Positions 30,420-40,350 of a DNA stretch of 64,000 nucleotides are shown here, piece by piece. The DNA comes from Rhynchopus sp. YZ270_cl-10 (taxonomy: Eukaryota; Euglenozoa; Diplonemea; Diplonemida; Diplonemidae). Position 1 is the first letter of the stretch, and each line of letters opens with the position of its first letter. A model generated the notes under the pieces. The model did not search any database. It was not told the origin of the DNA and saw nothing but the letters and a program-made list of their open reading frames with translations. The stretch is taken from contig OZ037930.1 of the NCBI GenBank assembly GCA_964035575.1, positions 1,033,287 through 1,097,286 on the forward strand, in the 5' to 3' direction. The position numbers were made by a program, and so were the translations under genes.

Positions 30420-31108
30420 TGTAGCTTTGTGACCCGAAGAGGTCGTTTTCGACCCGAACTGCCTGCAAACAAGCGCTTTTGTGGTGTTTTGTGTACAAAC
30501 ACGTAGGTTTTTCGGCCCACATGGGTACCATCGTTTGTGGCCTACGGACGCCCAAAAGCATGCGGATACGCTTTTCGAGTCGCAGAAACCAGGTTGTGGG
30601 CCGTTTTAAAAAGTTTTTGGCCGGTTTCAGTCACCAAAACGCACATTCTCTCGCGGGAATTTTTGGTGCTCTCAAGGGAATCCTCTTAGCTCTCAAGGGA
30701 ATCCCTTGAGACCTCTGGAGGGTTACAAATGTGTTCTGCACAAGACCTTTCCCCTCTTATTTCTCTCTCTTCAGTGAGGTGCCTTAGGTCAATCTTACAA
30801 TTTTTTTTTTTCAATTTTTCATTTCTTTCATCCCCTCCTACACAGTGTTCTGTCTTTATGTTTATTTTTTCCTTCTCTCGTACACAGACCACCAGAGGGC
30901 AGACACGGGGGAGGGGGAAATTATAGTACGAAAATACTGCAACAAATTATTTTTTTCCCCCTCCTCAGAATGGGTTATTCCTGACATAGGATTCAGTAGT
31001 AACTCACAAAAGAGAAAATAACCAAAAAAAAAAAAAAGCAAAGACACACAGCACACAGCGACATTACTGTTTTTTTATTTGATGGGGGATTTTTTTCAAC
31101 AAAAAAAT

Positions 31109-31160
31109 AGTGGAGCACACTCTAGGGTGGCTACACTAATACAACCAAGTTTTCAAAAAA
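31109..31160 (+). repeat. C repeat, variant copy 9
   Basis: tagtggagcacactctaggg, tggctacactaatacaacca, agttttc plus an A run; same variant as 17573. Confidence 0.75.
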
Positions 31161-31579
31161 AAGAAAAAAAAAGAAAAAAGAAAAAATGGGGGGTAGAGAG
31201 CGCTTCCTTGCCCCGCTCTCTTTGCTATTTTTCTATACAAAATGCCTGCACTCTTTTGTTACGGGCCTGGCCTTTAGGATCGCCGTTGTTTGCACAGATT
31301 AGCCAGAGGGTCGGACGTTAATCTGATACCAGCTTGCAACGGTTTGTTTTCCCTCCTTCCATTTTTTTTATTTTTATAAATGTAGCTTGTGTGTGTTTGT
31401 GTGGGTTTCCCTTTATTTCAATTTCCCCCCGATTTTATTTTTATATTTTCAGACTTGCCCAAACCAAAAAAAAGCAAAAAAGGAAGAAGAAAAAAAAATG
31501 ACGAGAATGTGAGAAACAGGTTCCCCAAAGTGGCGTGTTTGTGAAGAGGAAAGGAAGAGAAATGGGGGAGGGGAACGCA

Positions 31580-31860
31580 AAAAAAAAGACAAAAAACAAA
31601 AAACAAAAACAAAAACAAAAAAAAAAAAAAACAACAAAAAAAAAGACAAAAAGCAAACCACCAAACAAAAAAAAACAAACAAACAAACAAACAAACAAAC
31701 AAAAAAAAAACACAAAAAAACAAAAAAAAACAAACAAACAAACAAAAAAAAACAAAAAAAATACCAACATAAAAAAAGCAAACAAACAAACAAACAAAAA
31801 AAAAAAGCAAAAGACAAACCAAAAAAAAAAGCCAAAAACAAACAAAAAAAAAAGACTACT
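31580..31860. repeat. A-rich (aaac)n tract
   Basis: Long purely A/C low-complexity DNA with runs of aaac units, about 215 bases upstream of the H2B start. Its complement is a long T/G tract. Confidence 0.9.
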
Positions 31861-32075
31861 GAGACAAAGGGTGGGGATGCACTGCAAAAAAAAAAGAATC
31901 TCTCTTCTCCTCATCCTCCCTCCTCCCTCCATCACTTTCATCATCCCACCTAATGAGGCTTCATTCCGAGAGCGTTCGGCAACATATTTGAGTTGTTGAG
32001 TTGTTGATCTGTTGAGTTTCCCCCTCACTAGACATCACCTACCACCTGCCACAGACTTTTTTCTCACACACTAAG

Positions 32076-32513
32076 ATGCCTGCATCCACACCAAAGTCGT
32101 CGGCAAGAAAGAGCGCCTCCGCTGTGGCCGAGCCAGCAAAGAGGAAGTACAAGAAGAAGCAGGTCAAGACCTATGCCCGCTATGTGAAGAAGGTGATGGC
32201 CCTGGAGTTTGCATCCGGGAAGAAGGGGAAGGGGAAGCGTGCAAGCAGGCTGGGCGTGACGGTGAAGGGGATGGGCATCATGAACGCGTTTATTGTGGAC
32301 CTTTTCGAGCGGCTCGCGGTGGAGGCAGGCAACGCGAGCAAGTTCTCTGGACAGAAGACCCTGCGCAGTGGTGCGCTCATCGCGGCAGTCAAAATGCACT
32401 TCCCCACAGAGATGGCCAGCCACGCCCTCTCTGCTGGCGTCGCTGCCGTCTCCCACTACAGCACGGCACTTCGCAAGAGGAAGGCCAAGAAGGACCAGGA
32501 GAAGAGGAACTGA
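32076..32513 (+). CDS. Histone H2B, divergent, with enlarged loop 1 region
   Basis: A single exon of 145 residues. H2B pairs with H2A in the nucleosome. Landmarks are the YARYVKKVM start of helix 1, KGMGIMNAFIVDLFERLAVEA in helix 2 (conserved GIMN and FERLA), KTLRSGALIAAVKMHFP leading to helix 3 and MASHALSAGVAAVSHYSTA in the C-terminal helix. Between helix 1 and GIMN lies an extra basic stretch (about 11 residues, GKKGKGKRAS) absent from ordinary H2B. The N-terminal tail is short and Ala/Ser/Lys-rich, and the C-terminus has an added basic tail (RKRKAKKDQ). TL instead of TI after the loop recalls kinetoplastid H2B. An AG lies directly before the ATG after a pyrimidine run. AATAAA overlaps the end of the gene. 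Confidence 0.92.
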   Translation: MPASTPKSSARKSASAVAEPAKRKYKKKQVKTYARYVKKVMALEFASGKKGKGKRASRLGVTVKGMGIMNAFIVDLFERLAVEAGNASKFSGQKTLRSGALIAAVKMHFPTEMASHALSAGVAAVSHYSTALRKRKAKKDQEKRN

Positions 32514-32544
32514 GAATAAAAAAACGTCTACAAAACCAACCATG

Positions 32545-32601
32545 GTATAGCTGAATGAGGGGTGGCACAAAAAAGTGCGATTTCAGCCCCCTTCAGCCAA
32601 C
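32545..32601. repeat. E element, copy 3
   Basis: gtatagctgaatgagggg at the left and cagcccccttcagcca at the right form imperfect inverted repeats, about 30 bases after the H2B stop. Confidence 0.65.
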
Positions 32602-32780
32602 ATTGTAAAATTTTTTTTGTTGTTGTAAAATACTGCGAAAATAGCAGTCCATTTTGTTTTTTTTTTGTGTATATTTCGATCTAAACACGGGCCAATAAGA
32701 GTAGTAGGAGAATGGTTGCAGTGAGGCAGTGCTGGCTGCCGTGGTTCCTTTCCTTTCGGGGGTAAAAAATATTTAAGTCA

Positions 32781-32884
32781 AAAAGGAAATATTGAAGCAA
32801 TATTCCCCTGAGGGGGTGTGCAAACCACGGGTGTGGATTTCCAAACCCGAAGTGGTTGACACACCCCCCGAAGGGAAATGACTT
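32781..32884. repeat. Inverted repeat with aagtca ends
   Basis: Left part aagtcaaaaaggaaat, gagggggtgtgcaaacca mirrors right part gtggttgacacacccccc, gaagggaaatgactt. Single copy seen. Confidence 0.65.
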
Positions 32885-33075
32885 CTTTATGTCTTATGAA
32901 TTTTGTAATTTTATTCGCCGAGAAAAAAAAAATAATGTATAGTTGTGGATATCCTCAGGTTTCCAATACAAAAAAATTCTAAAAAAAAAAATAATGCTTG
33001 GATGTAGAACTTTATGTCCAATAAAGTGATAATCGATGCAAAACAGAGTTCCCCCCCTTTACCCCTATATTTTTC

Positions 33076-33124
33076 CCTCTCAAATACTTTCAATTCTGTG
33101 AACTGAAAGTATATGAATCTGACC
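33076..33124 (+). repeat. F hairpin, copy 3
   Basis: cctctcaaatactttcaatt, ctgtgaactgaaagtatatg, aatct. Confidence 0.85.
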
Positions 33125-33227
33125 TAATATCTGCCATGTGTACAGTGAGGTGACAACCCATGCATTTCAACCCTGACAAACTTGTGGAAAGCCAGCGCAG
33201 CTGATGCTGTGCGATAACGAATATGAT

Positions 33228-33275
33228 AAGGTGACTAAGCACGAGAGGCTTAGGATCATCTTATAAACTTTTCTT
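33228..33275 (+). repeat. A stem-loop, copy 12
   Basis: aaggtgactaagcacgagag, gcttaggatcatcttataaa, cttttc. A full-length, well-paired copy. Confidence 0.9.
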
Positions 33276-33290
33276 TCAACTACTAGGTTA

Positions 33291-33412
33291 GATGTAAACC
33301 ACGAAATGTATTTGTAGGAACTGCATGGGGGGTGTCCACCCCCCAATACAGCCTGGTCATTATAACCAAAGGTGCACTGTTCACAAGAGAGGGCTTTTTG
33401 TATTGCAAAAGG
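33291..33412 (+). repeat. B repeat, copy 8
   Basis: gatgtaaaccacgaaatgta, gggtgtccacc, aaaggtgcactgttcacaag, gagggctttttgtattgcaa. It ends about 60 bases before the next start codon. Confidence 0.85.
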
Positions 33413-33454
33413 CAGCTCTGTGGTTGAACAGCCTATCACACACCATACCACCAC

Positions 33455-33464
33455 CCTCTCACAG
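33455..33464 (+). promoter_or_regulatory. Candidate leader splice acceptor for the SLC35-like gene
   Basis: ccaccaccctctcacag ends at 33464, nine bases before the ATG at 33474. This AG decides between that start and an upstream in-frame ATG at 33372 that would lie inside the B repeat. Confidence 0.4.
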
Positions 33465-33473
33465 AGGTGCGTC

Positions 33474-34328
33474 ATGGACGCCTTTGAATGGTCGCTTCTG
33501 TTGTTTGTGGCGTTGCAGGTGGGTCTGCAGTCTGCTGCTGTAAAGAGGTTTGGCCGTGTCGCAGACAGTACCACCCCTGTCCTGGTTGAAAACCTGTTGA
33601 AAGTGTTGCTCTGCGCAGTCTTCTTCGGCACCGATGTGACCTCAGTCGACCCTTATGAGTCAGCCCTGTATGGCCTTCTGCCTGCCGCAATCTATGCTAT
33701 AGGAGGTGTCCTCAAGCTCCGAGGCTACCACAATACAAGCGGTGTGACCTTCAACACCCTCAACCAAACCAAGCTTGTGTTTGCTTCACTATTTGCGTAC
33801 GTCTTGCTAGGGAAGACACAGACGTTACGCAAGCTGGGAGCATTATCTCTTGTCCTGACTGCCGCTGTTGTGAGCGCTAGGGGACATAGTAAGAAAGGGA
33901 CGCAGAGGGACAGTATGATGAACGGTGTGGTACCGTGTCTGTGTGCGGCAGCGTTGTCGGGGCTGGCGTCTGCTGTGGTGCAGCTTATTCTGCAGGATAA
34001 AGGGCGGGATTCGTATTTGTACTCCAGTGAGATGGCGATGTGGGGTTCGCTGCTGTTGCTGCCTTCTGCGTCCATGGACGGCGTGCACGACATGCTGCGC
34101 CACCCGCTGGCTGCCCTGCCGCCTCTCCTGCAGTCCTGTGGCGGCATCGCCATAGGTCTTCTCATCCAACGTGTGGGCGGTGTCGCATACGGCTTCTCCA
34201 CAGTGATAGGGTTGATGCTCTCCGCACTGCTCGACCCGCTCCTCGCAGGGAAGCCGCCAAGCAAGGCAGACCTCGTGTGCCTCCCTATAGTCGTGCTCTC
34301 CACATATCTGTACACATCAGACGCGTAG
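33474..34328 (+). CDS. SLC35A-like nucleotide-sugar transporter
   Basis: A single exon of 284 residues with about eight to ten hydrophobic spans. Nucleotide-sugar transporters move CMP- or UDP-sugars into the Golgi or ER lumen in exchange for the nucleotide monophosphate. Family features are an N-terminal span with QVGLQSAAVKRFGR, then VLVENLLKVLLC (the conserved E-LLK of SLC35A members), NTLNQTKLVFASLFAYVLLG (matching the NQ/YQ-K-L...LGK motif) and a late GGVAYGFSTVIGLMLSALLD segment. The start at 33474 is preferred because the 34 upstream residues fall in a B repeat. It is shorter than animal SLC35A (about 320-340), mainly in the loops. The substrate cannot be read from sequence. It may work with other Golgi genes nearby, but no operon-like link is implied. 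Confidence 0.82.
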   Translation: MDAFEWSLLLFVALQVGLQSAAVKRFGRVADSTTPVLVENLLKVLLCAVFFGTDVTSVDPYESALYGLLPAAIYAIGGVLKLRGYHNTSGVTFNTLNQTKLVFASLFAYVLLGKTQTLRKLGALSLVLTAAVVSARGHSKKGTQRDSMMNGVVPCLCAAALSGLASAVVQLILQDKGRDSYLYSSEMAMWGSLLLLPSASMDGVHDMLRHPLAALPPLLQSCGGIAIGLLIQRVGGVAYGFSTVIGLMLSALLDPLLAGKPPSKADLVCLPIVVLSTYLYTSDA

Positions 34329-34479
34329 GTTGAAGTTGATGGATTTTTTTTCCAAGTGATTTGGAAAAAAAATTCGGTAAAGATTAGAGCTGTTTTATAA
34401 GTATTTCCGAAATTCTCTCTTTTTTTGCGCCAAATCAGATCTGACACCTATTTGGCTGTGTTGAACGTTAAGAGGATGA

Positions 34480-34530
34480 CAGTGTAGCTTGCATGTGGCA
34501 ACTACACTATTCCAACAATTTTTCAATTAA
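34480..34530 (+). repeat. C repeat, copy 10 (clear hairpin)
   Basis: agtgtagcttgcatgtggca, actacactattccaacaatt. The agtgtag / ctacact arms pair perfectly. Confidence 0.8.
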
Positions 34531-34909
34531 AAAAGAACACGTACTAGCTTTCTCAGAGGAATGTTGTTCATCCCCCGCCAAAGGTGGTTAGAAAGCGAGG
34601 GATTGTCCTTCAATTAAGGATGGAAATTACACACAAAATGTTCCCCCCCCTATCCCTCTTCACACATCTTCAACAAAAAAAGCCCGTAATTTTTTTTTCT
34701 TCACTTCCCAACAGCTGCGTACATCTGCAGAATGCTTCCCTGCACAGGTCTTTCTTTGTTACCGCCTTCTTTGCAAATTCTTGGGGCTTTCTCTTGACAT
34801 GGTGTTGTCATGATCACAACCTTCTCTTGGGGCTTACTTCCTCTTCTGCACCTCTGTTTTGGGTGTAGTGTTGTCGTGATTATTCTTAAATGCTCCTTCT
34901 TCAGCAGCA

Positions 34910-34946
34910 TGTGTTGACCCTCTCAAATACTTTCAATTCTGTTTGA
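34910..34946 (+). repeat. F repeat, partial copy 4
   Basis: gtgttgaccctctcaaatac, tttcaattctgtttgag; the second hairpin arm is missing. Confidence 0.7.
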
Positions 34947-35191
34947 GTTCTCTTCCGTTTAGAGTAGTGGCGGTTATAGTGTCTGGTTTTTGGGAGGGGG
35001 CTAGGGATGGGGAAGTATTAGAGAGTGGGGAGGGTTAGAAAATGCGGTACAAAGCAAAGTGTGTGGACTGTGTTTGTTTTTGAATCTCTGCTCATTTTTC
35101 CCGGACCCTACATCATACAGGATTCATGTTCCTGTGTTCGCAATGATCCCCGTTCATCTGGTTGATGAGTGGAAGCGGGAGTAGCACATAT

Positions 35192-35306
35192 CAGATGTAA
35201 ACCACGAAATGGATGTAGGACTGCATGGTTGGGTGTCCACCACACGGTACAGCCGATCAATTGTACCAAAGGTACTCTGTCATGAGAGGGCTTTTGTATT
35301 TCAACT
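35192..35306 (+). repeat. B repeat, copy 9 (complete)
   Basis: cagatgtaaaccacgaaatg, gatgtaggactgcatggttg, ggtgtccacc, ttgtaccaaaggtactctgt, catgagagggcttttgtatt. Ends 60 bases before the golgin-like ATG. Confidence 0.88.
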
Positions 35307-35314
35307 CTACTTTC

Positions 35315-35332
35315 TTTTAATCACATCTACAG
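35315..35332 (+). promoter_or_regulatory. Candidate leader splice acceptor for the golgin-like gene
   Basis: ctttcttttaatcacatctacag ends at 35332, 33 bases before the ATG at 35366. Confidence 0.4.
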
Positions 35333-35365
35333 GGAGGGAGGCAACTAGCCGGGGGGAAAGTAAAG

Positions 35366-37642
35366 ATGGATTTCTTAAAGAAGATGGTGGACCTGGAGGA
35401 GGACAGGAAGCCTGCCCCAAACGAGGCGCAGGAGACGCAGCTGCAGAGCCTGGACAAGGATGTGCTGGTGGAGCGGTGTGTTGCGCTGACACGTGATGCG
35501 CAGGAGAAGACGCTTGAGTACGCGTCGCTGTACGACGAAACGGCCACCCTACGCAAGGAGTATGACGACCTGCGTGCGAAGCACCAAGCTGCCAAGAAGG
35601 AAGCGCCAAGTGAAGAGCACGAACGTTTCCGCAAAGAGCGTCTTGAGCTTGAGTCGCGCATCGCCACACTGCAGGCGACAAGCACAACGTCGGACAGCAG
35701 CGTCTCCATCCTGGAGCAGCGCATCGAGCAGTCTGAGCGCAAGCGTGAGGAGACTGAGGCTGCAAAAGACGAAGAGCTTGCACGCATGACCGCGAAGCTT
35801 GATGTGTGGAAGGAGAAGGCGACTGCCGAGCGTGAGGGTCTGCGTCGTGAGGTGGTCGAGCTGCGCAGGCGTGTGCAGGAGTCTGAGGACGACCTGGAGG
35901 CAGAGCGTGCGCGTGCACGGACACGTCGTGCGGAGGCAGCAGAGGCTGAGCCAGCGGACAGGGACAAGGACCAGAGCACGTCAGCGGCAGAGACGGCGCA
36001 GCTGACACAGGCGCTGCAGGACATGGAGGCAGAGGTGGCGTCGCTGAAGGCAAGCAAGAAGTCGCTACAGGCGCTTCTCGACGATGCGCAGTCAGACAAC
36101 GCACGTCTGCAGGCAGCGCACGCAAAGGAGTTGGAGGAGGTGACGTGGGAGGCAACCGACACACAGCAGAAGTACAAAGAGCTGCGTGCACGGCACAGCA
36201 GCGTGGAGACACAGGTCGCCACACTCGACACGAAGAACGCACGTCTCGAGGCGGAGCTGGAGGGCAAGGAACGTGAGGAGAAGGAGCTCCTCCGCAAGCA
36301 GGAGGACAGCTTCAAGACAGAGATCCGTGTCCTGCAGGAGACGAGCACCAGCCTGAAGGACGAGCTGGCCGAGACACATAAAAAGCTCTCTGACCTGGGC
36401 TCCAACCAGGCCCTCGAGGCGAATGACAGCGGGTCGAAGCAGGCACATCTCACGGAGCAGCTCATGACAACACAGGATAACCTGAAGGCACAGATGCTGC
36501 TGGCCGAGAAGACGTCGGCAGACCTGAAGCTGCGCACAGAGCGTCTCTCCGCTGTGGAGGAGGAGCTGAAGGAGCTGCGGGAGGAGCTGGCACGGCGCGA
36601 CACTGCGCTCACAGAGCTGCGCACAGCCGCTAGCGACTATTCGCAGCGCCTGTCGTCGATGGACGACCAGTCTGTGGAGACGCTGCGTGCGCTGCAGTTG
36701 CGCGAGGAGGAGATGGAGACTGTGGAGCGGCAGCGCCATGCACTGCGCCAGCAACTGTCCACTGCAGAGGCTACCTTGGGGCAGAGGGACGCCACCATTG
36801 CCGCACAGGAGGCTGCGATGGCAGAACTGTCGCTGCAGAAGGAGCAGCAGATGCGCACACATGAGAAGGCTGAGTACGGCACACAGGAGCTGCGCCTCCG
36901 CATCGACACGCTTGAGGAGCAGAAGCAGGCCATGGAGGTGCTGCAGGCGAAGCGGGTATGCACATCACACCACATAACTATGTAAGAGCAGCTTTGCTGC
37001 AAGGGGTGGAGTCGGTAGCAGGCAAATAAGAGGATACTTTCGTGCCTTTTGTTGATTTTTCCACTCTCAATTTGGCAGGGAGTCTTTACACCAAATCACC
37101 CACATAACGCATCTTATGTTGACGTTAGCACACCTTTCATACTTTATCCGATACCCACACCACAGGAGGAGGAGGCGGTGGACGTGAAGCGCCGTTTGGC
37201 AGACCGCGAGACGAAGATAGAGGAAGTGCTGCGCATGAAGGACGACCTCAGTGCACGGGTGCGTGGGCTTGAGATGCAGCAGCGTGACACACAGGACACA
37301 GGGCGCACTGTGCCGTCCACGTCGGCACTGCGCAGCAACACTGCGCACACCCAGAGGAGCAAGTCTGTTCGCTCGTCGTCGATGCCAAGCAAAGGGCCGG
37401 CAGGGAGCACGGGGCCGGGGTTTATGGGGACTGGGTGGGGCAAGGGGACAACGATTCTGGGCTTTGTCGTTGTGGTGTGGCTTGTGGGCATGTTTCACAG
37501 CTTCTCTGCTAATACAGGGGACGGCGCGTCTCCGGTGCTGGAGATGGAGAAGATCGCAGTACACCTGCGGGCCACACTCGATTCCACAGAACGTGCCCTG
37601 CAGACGTGCCGTAGTAGCATAGAAACTGCGAAGGCGACCTAG
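35366..37642 (+). CDS. Golgin-like long coiled-coil protein with C-terminal membrane anchor, two exons
   Basis: Exons 35366-36955 and 37166-37642, joined in phase 0 across a 210-base intron (gtatgc...cacag), give 688 residues. Nearly all of residues 15-585 is charged heptad-repeat coiled coil with few breaks. A Ser/Gly-rich linker is followed by one hydrophobic span (TTILGFVVVVWLVGMF, about residues 625-641) and a short C-terminal part of about 45 residues. This layout matches Golgi tethers such as golgin-84, giantin and CASP, with the coiled coil in the cytosol and a small lumenal end, but coiled coils cannot be assigned by composition alone. Without splicing, the first exon would read into the intron and end at 36985. 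Its exon junctions and anchor layout resemble the smaller gene at 21453. Confidence 0.75.
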
Positions 37643-38192
37643 CAGAGAGAGCAGGAGAGGACTAGCCATGTGTGCACGAGAGAGACATTTCATCTTCGCG
37701 AAGCTTTTTTTTTTTCTATTTCCCCATTTTAGAACCTAGCCTACCCCTTCGCTTAAGAAAAGGGGGAATAAAGTACACCTATGCCCCTTTAAAGACATGC
37801 CATGCGTGGTTCTAGGTTTCTTTCACACGAAGTGCATCGAGGGAAAAGCCTCAATAAAAGAAAGTCCCACTTTCGATTTTTCTATGCGTCCTCGCACGCC
37901 TCGATTGGCGCCTCGGTCCTCTTCCCCCCCCTGCAGTCAGGTCGATGGCTGCACGCGACGTACACGCTGTCGTCTGCCCCCATGCCGACAAAAATGTCTG
38001 TTCATCTTTCGCAGCACTCCGCTTCGTGCCTGCTCCACCCGCACCAGGATACCAAACCACGTTTTCGAGTTACCCCATTTTTTTTGTTGTGTTTTTCCCA
38101 CCATACACACCCATTGCAGCACTACACAAACCCCTTCCGTATCTCATACCCACACTCTTCATTATTCCCCCTTCCCTCCTCGACCACTCGCC
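37643..38192. other. Intergenic DNA and probable 5' leader
   Basis: Contains aataaa at 37766 in a likely 3' end of the golgin-like gene. The frame open upstream of 38193 is Cys/His/Pro-rich and non-coding in character. A pyrimidine-rich stretch (attcccccttccctcctcg) lies just before the next ATG. Confidence 0.55.
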
Positions 38193-39689
38193 ATGACGCA
38201 AGTGCTTCCGCACCTGCCATTGGCGTCTGTGGAGCCCGCCACCTCTGCCGCCACAGCAAGGACCCTGCGGGAAACCCCTGCCCTCGCGAACAGCATACCC
38301 CTCACCCCGAAGGCGCCTGGTGAACGCAGCGCACAACGACCCTTTCCGCGCAAGGGTGCCTGCCTGGGGAAGGGCACCGTGGGCCTCGGTCCTGAGTGCA
38401 ACACACAGCTGAAGCGCTGCGACAGGGAGGTCCAGCGGCGGTGGCTGCAGACACGAACACAAGACATCTCACGCTCTCGCGCAGAGCGCGACAAACAGAA
38501 GGAAGTGCTCCTGCCAAAGGACCGCTACACACAGCACCGCTCTGAGGTGGACCGCCTGAAGATGCTGGCAGAGGAGGGCCTTGAGAAGGTGCGTATAAAG
38601 AACGCAAACTCGAAGAAGGAGGCGAAGGAGCACTTCGAGGCACAGCGCAAGGAGGACGTCATCTGCAAGCAGGAGCGTGTGAAGAGCCAGGCCACGAAGC
38701 AGAAGGTCACACTCCAGCCGCTTTGGCAGTGGCAGAACGTCAACAAGGTGTGGAGCGACTTTGCGCTTCCCGACAACGCACTACTTGAGAAGACGCACAC
38801 CGCCTTCGGTGAGGCGAACAAGCCGCTTGAGGTGCAGCAGCTGTGCCACCCCTCCGACACCGACAGCGACGTGCCCTTCACAATCGACTTCGAACGTCTC
38901 CTCATGACCAACGGCGGGAGCGAGATCCCCATACGCCGCAAGCTTGTGCACCTCTCCGTGCAGCGTGGCAACAAAGGCAGCACCGACAGCCTTGAAGAGT
39001 TCCGCCAGCTCTGCGAAGGCCTCACAAAACAGATGCGCAGCGAGCTCGAAGGTGCCATGCACGACAAAACCCTCCGCACACAGGAGGAGCGCGACAGGAA
39101 GAAGAAGATCAAACAGCAGTCCGGCGACGAGGCGCGCGCATTGGAGCTGCGACGGAAGGTGCAGCACGAGCGGATGAAGCTGAACAAGAAACACAAGATG
39201 CTCAAAGACAAAGGCGCGCTGCACAGAGAGAACCAGAGGACCGACATCCAAGAGGAACGCAAACTCATTGCGTCGCGCAAACAGGACCGTCTTGAGCGCC
39301 AGGAACGCCTTCTGGAGCTTCAATACAAGGAGGTGAAGCAACGCCAGCAGGACGACGCGAACCGCCGTGCCGCGAACACCCAGGACAGTCTTGTCGACAA
39401 GAAGCGTGCGATCCTCACCATCAAGGAGCACGACTCCTCTGCTGGCATCTTCGTTTCCGGCAGCATTGCCCTCAGCAAAGGGCAGTCCCAGGTCAGGCAG
39501 GAGCGTCTTGACAATGTGTCTGAAATCACGACGATGAAGGAGTGGATCAAATCGACACGTGAGCACGACGTGCACGAGGAGGAGCAGTGGAAGCAGTTCC
39601 TCCTCTCCTCTGTTAGGTCCAAGAGCCCAGCATCGCCAGCGTCTCTCCGGTCACCAGTCTCAAAGGTATCGGAACTGCCCCCGACCTGA
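38193..39689 (+). CDS. WWE-like domain protein with long charged helices
   Basis: A single exon of 498 residues. Residues about 176-250 resemble a WWE domain: LWQWQN with the paired tryptophans, a further W-x-x-F, NALLEK with the conserved Glu, FTIDFERLLMTN and the closing IRRK. In other proteins WWE domains bind ADP-ribose units and occur in ubiquitin ligases and PARPs. No RING, HECT or PARP catalytic region is seen. The N-terminus is Ala/Thr/Pro-rich and disordered; the regions before and after WWE (about 80-170 and 290-440) are Lys/Arg/Glu/Gln-rich and likely long helices. The start at 38193 is chosen because the extra 132 upstream residues look like translated UTR. The WWE call rests on pattern only. 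It could be an adaptor reading ADP-ribosylation. Confidence 0.6.
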   Translation: MTQVLPHLPLASVEPATSAATARTLRETPALANSIPLTPKAPGERSAQRPFPRKGACLGKGTVGLGPECNTQLKRCDREVQRRWLQTRTQDISRSRAERDKQKEVLLPKDRYTQHRSEVDRLKMLAEEGLEKVRIKNANSKKEAKEHFEAQRKEDVICKQERVKSQATKQKVTLQPLWQWQNVNKVWSDFALPDNALLEKTHTAFGEANKPLEVQQLCHPSDTDSDVPFTIDFERLLMTNGGSEIPIRRKLVHLSVQRGNKGSTDSLEEFRQLCEGLTKQMRSELEGAMHDKTLRTQEERDRKKKIKQQSGDEARALELRRKVQHERMKLNKKHKMLKDKGALHRENQRTDIQEERKLIASRKQDRLERQERLLELQYKEVKQRQQDDANRRAANTQDSLVDKKRAILTIKEHDSSAGIFVSGSIALSKGQSQVRQERLDNVSEITTMKEWIKSTREHDVHEEEQWKQFLLSSVRSKSPASPASLRSPVSKVSELPPT

Positions 39690-40299
39690 AGACAGACTTG
39701 AGGCGCACAGTTCCTCGTTCAGAGTTCAGTTGTGGAAATACTACTGCCTGTTTGTGTTTCCACCCAAACAGGTTGGGTTGCAGTCGTGGGGGGGGTGTGG
39801 GTGGGATGCAGTGGGGTGGGGTTGCTTTCTCTCCATCAGTGTCGAAACCTTTGTCAGCGGCTTACATCCTTTTTACAAAAAAAATATGTAACAAAACGGA
39901 AAAATAAACAAACCCCTCGTGCATTTGTTGGGTTTCGGAAAGCTTGGGAAAGGATAGGGTTTTCTGTCTGTGGGAAACCCAGCAGTGAAAAAAGCAGATG
40001 TCCGTCCTAATCAGTGTTTCTGTCGTCTCTGCTGTGCTCTGTAGAAATATTCAAGGTCTTCCACCACAAAAATAAAATAAAAAAAAACTGGGCATTTTTT
40101 GTCCAAGAGCTTTTAAAAATGTAGCGAAACTGCACTGCACGTTACACACTCTTTTGTTGTTTTCCCCTGCCCCCCACTACCATCCTTGTTTGAGAGGTGT
40201 GCCCCGAGGCCACACTGTCCCTCGGATGTGAATGAGTGCAAGCAAAACGTCCCCTACCCCCTGACCCCCTTTTTAGTTTAGTATTTTCAATCTCCAAGC

Positions 40300-40350
40300 A
40301 TCAGGGCCACTGTCACGAGAGGATTTCGTATTTTAAGTCAATTTTTAGTT
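40300..40350 (+). repeat. B repeat, copy 10 (3' part)
   Basis: cagggccactgtcacgagag, gatttcgtattttaagtcaa. Confidence 0.75.

Larger units (their letters stand above)
29452..32075. other. Intergenic DNA with C, A repeats, a GC hairpin and an A/C tract
   Basis: No supported gene. Low-complexity tracts dominate, including C runs near 29700 and an A-rich tract at 31580-31860. Confidence 0.55.
32514..33473. other. Intergenic DNA with E, F, A and B repeats
   Basis: No gene. The order is E (32545), an inverted repeat (32781), F (33076), A (33228), B (33291) and then the transporter leader. Confidence 0.6.
34329..35365. other. Intergenic DNA with C, F and B repeats
   Basis: No gene. C (34480), F (34910) and B (35192) lie in order before the golgin-like gene. 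The region 34940-35190 is GT-rich without structure. Confidence 0.6.

Noticed and set aside
31418-32028. Phe-rich minus-strand frames of 130-195 residues
   Set aside because: Translation of the (aaac)n/A tract; Phe/Cys/Leu-only sequence.
33372-33473. Upstream in-frame ATG of the SLC35-like gene
   Set aside because: It falls inside a B repeat and before a likely splice acceptor; the shorter start gives a proper first span.
37797-38192. Upstream extension of the WWE-like frame
   Set aside because: Cys/His/Pro-rich, no codon bias, T/C tracts typical of the intergenic DNA.
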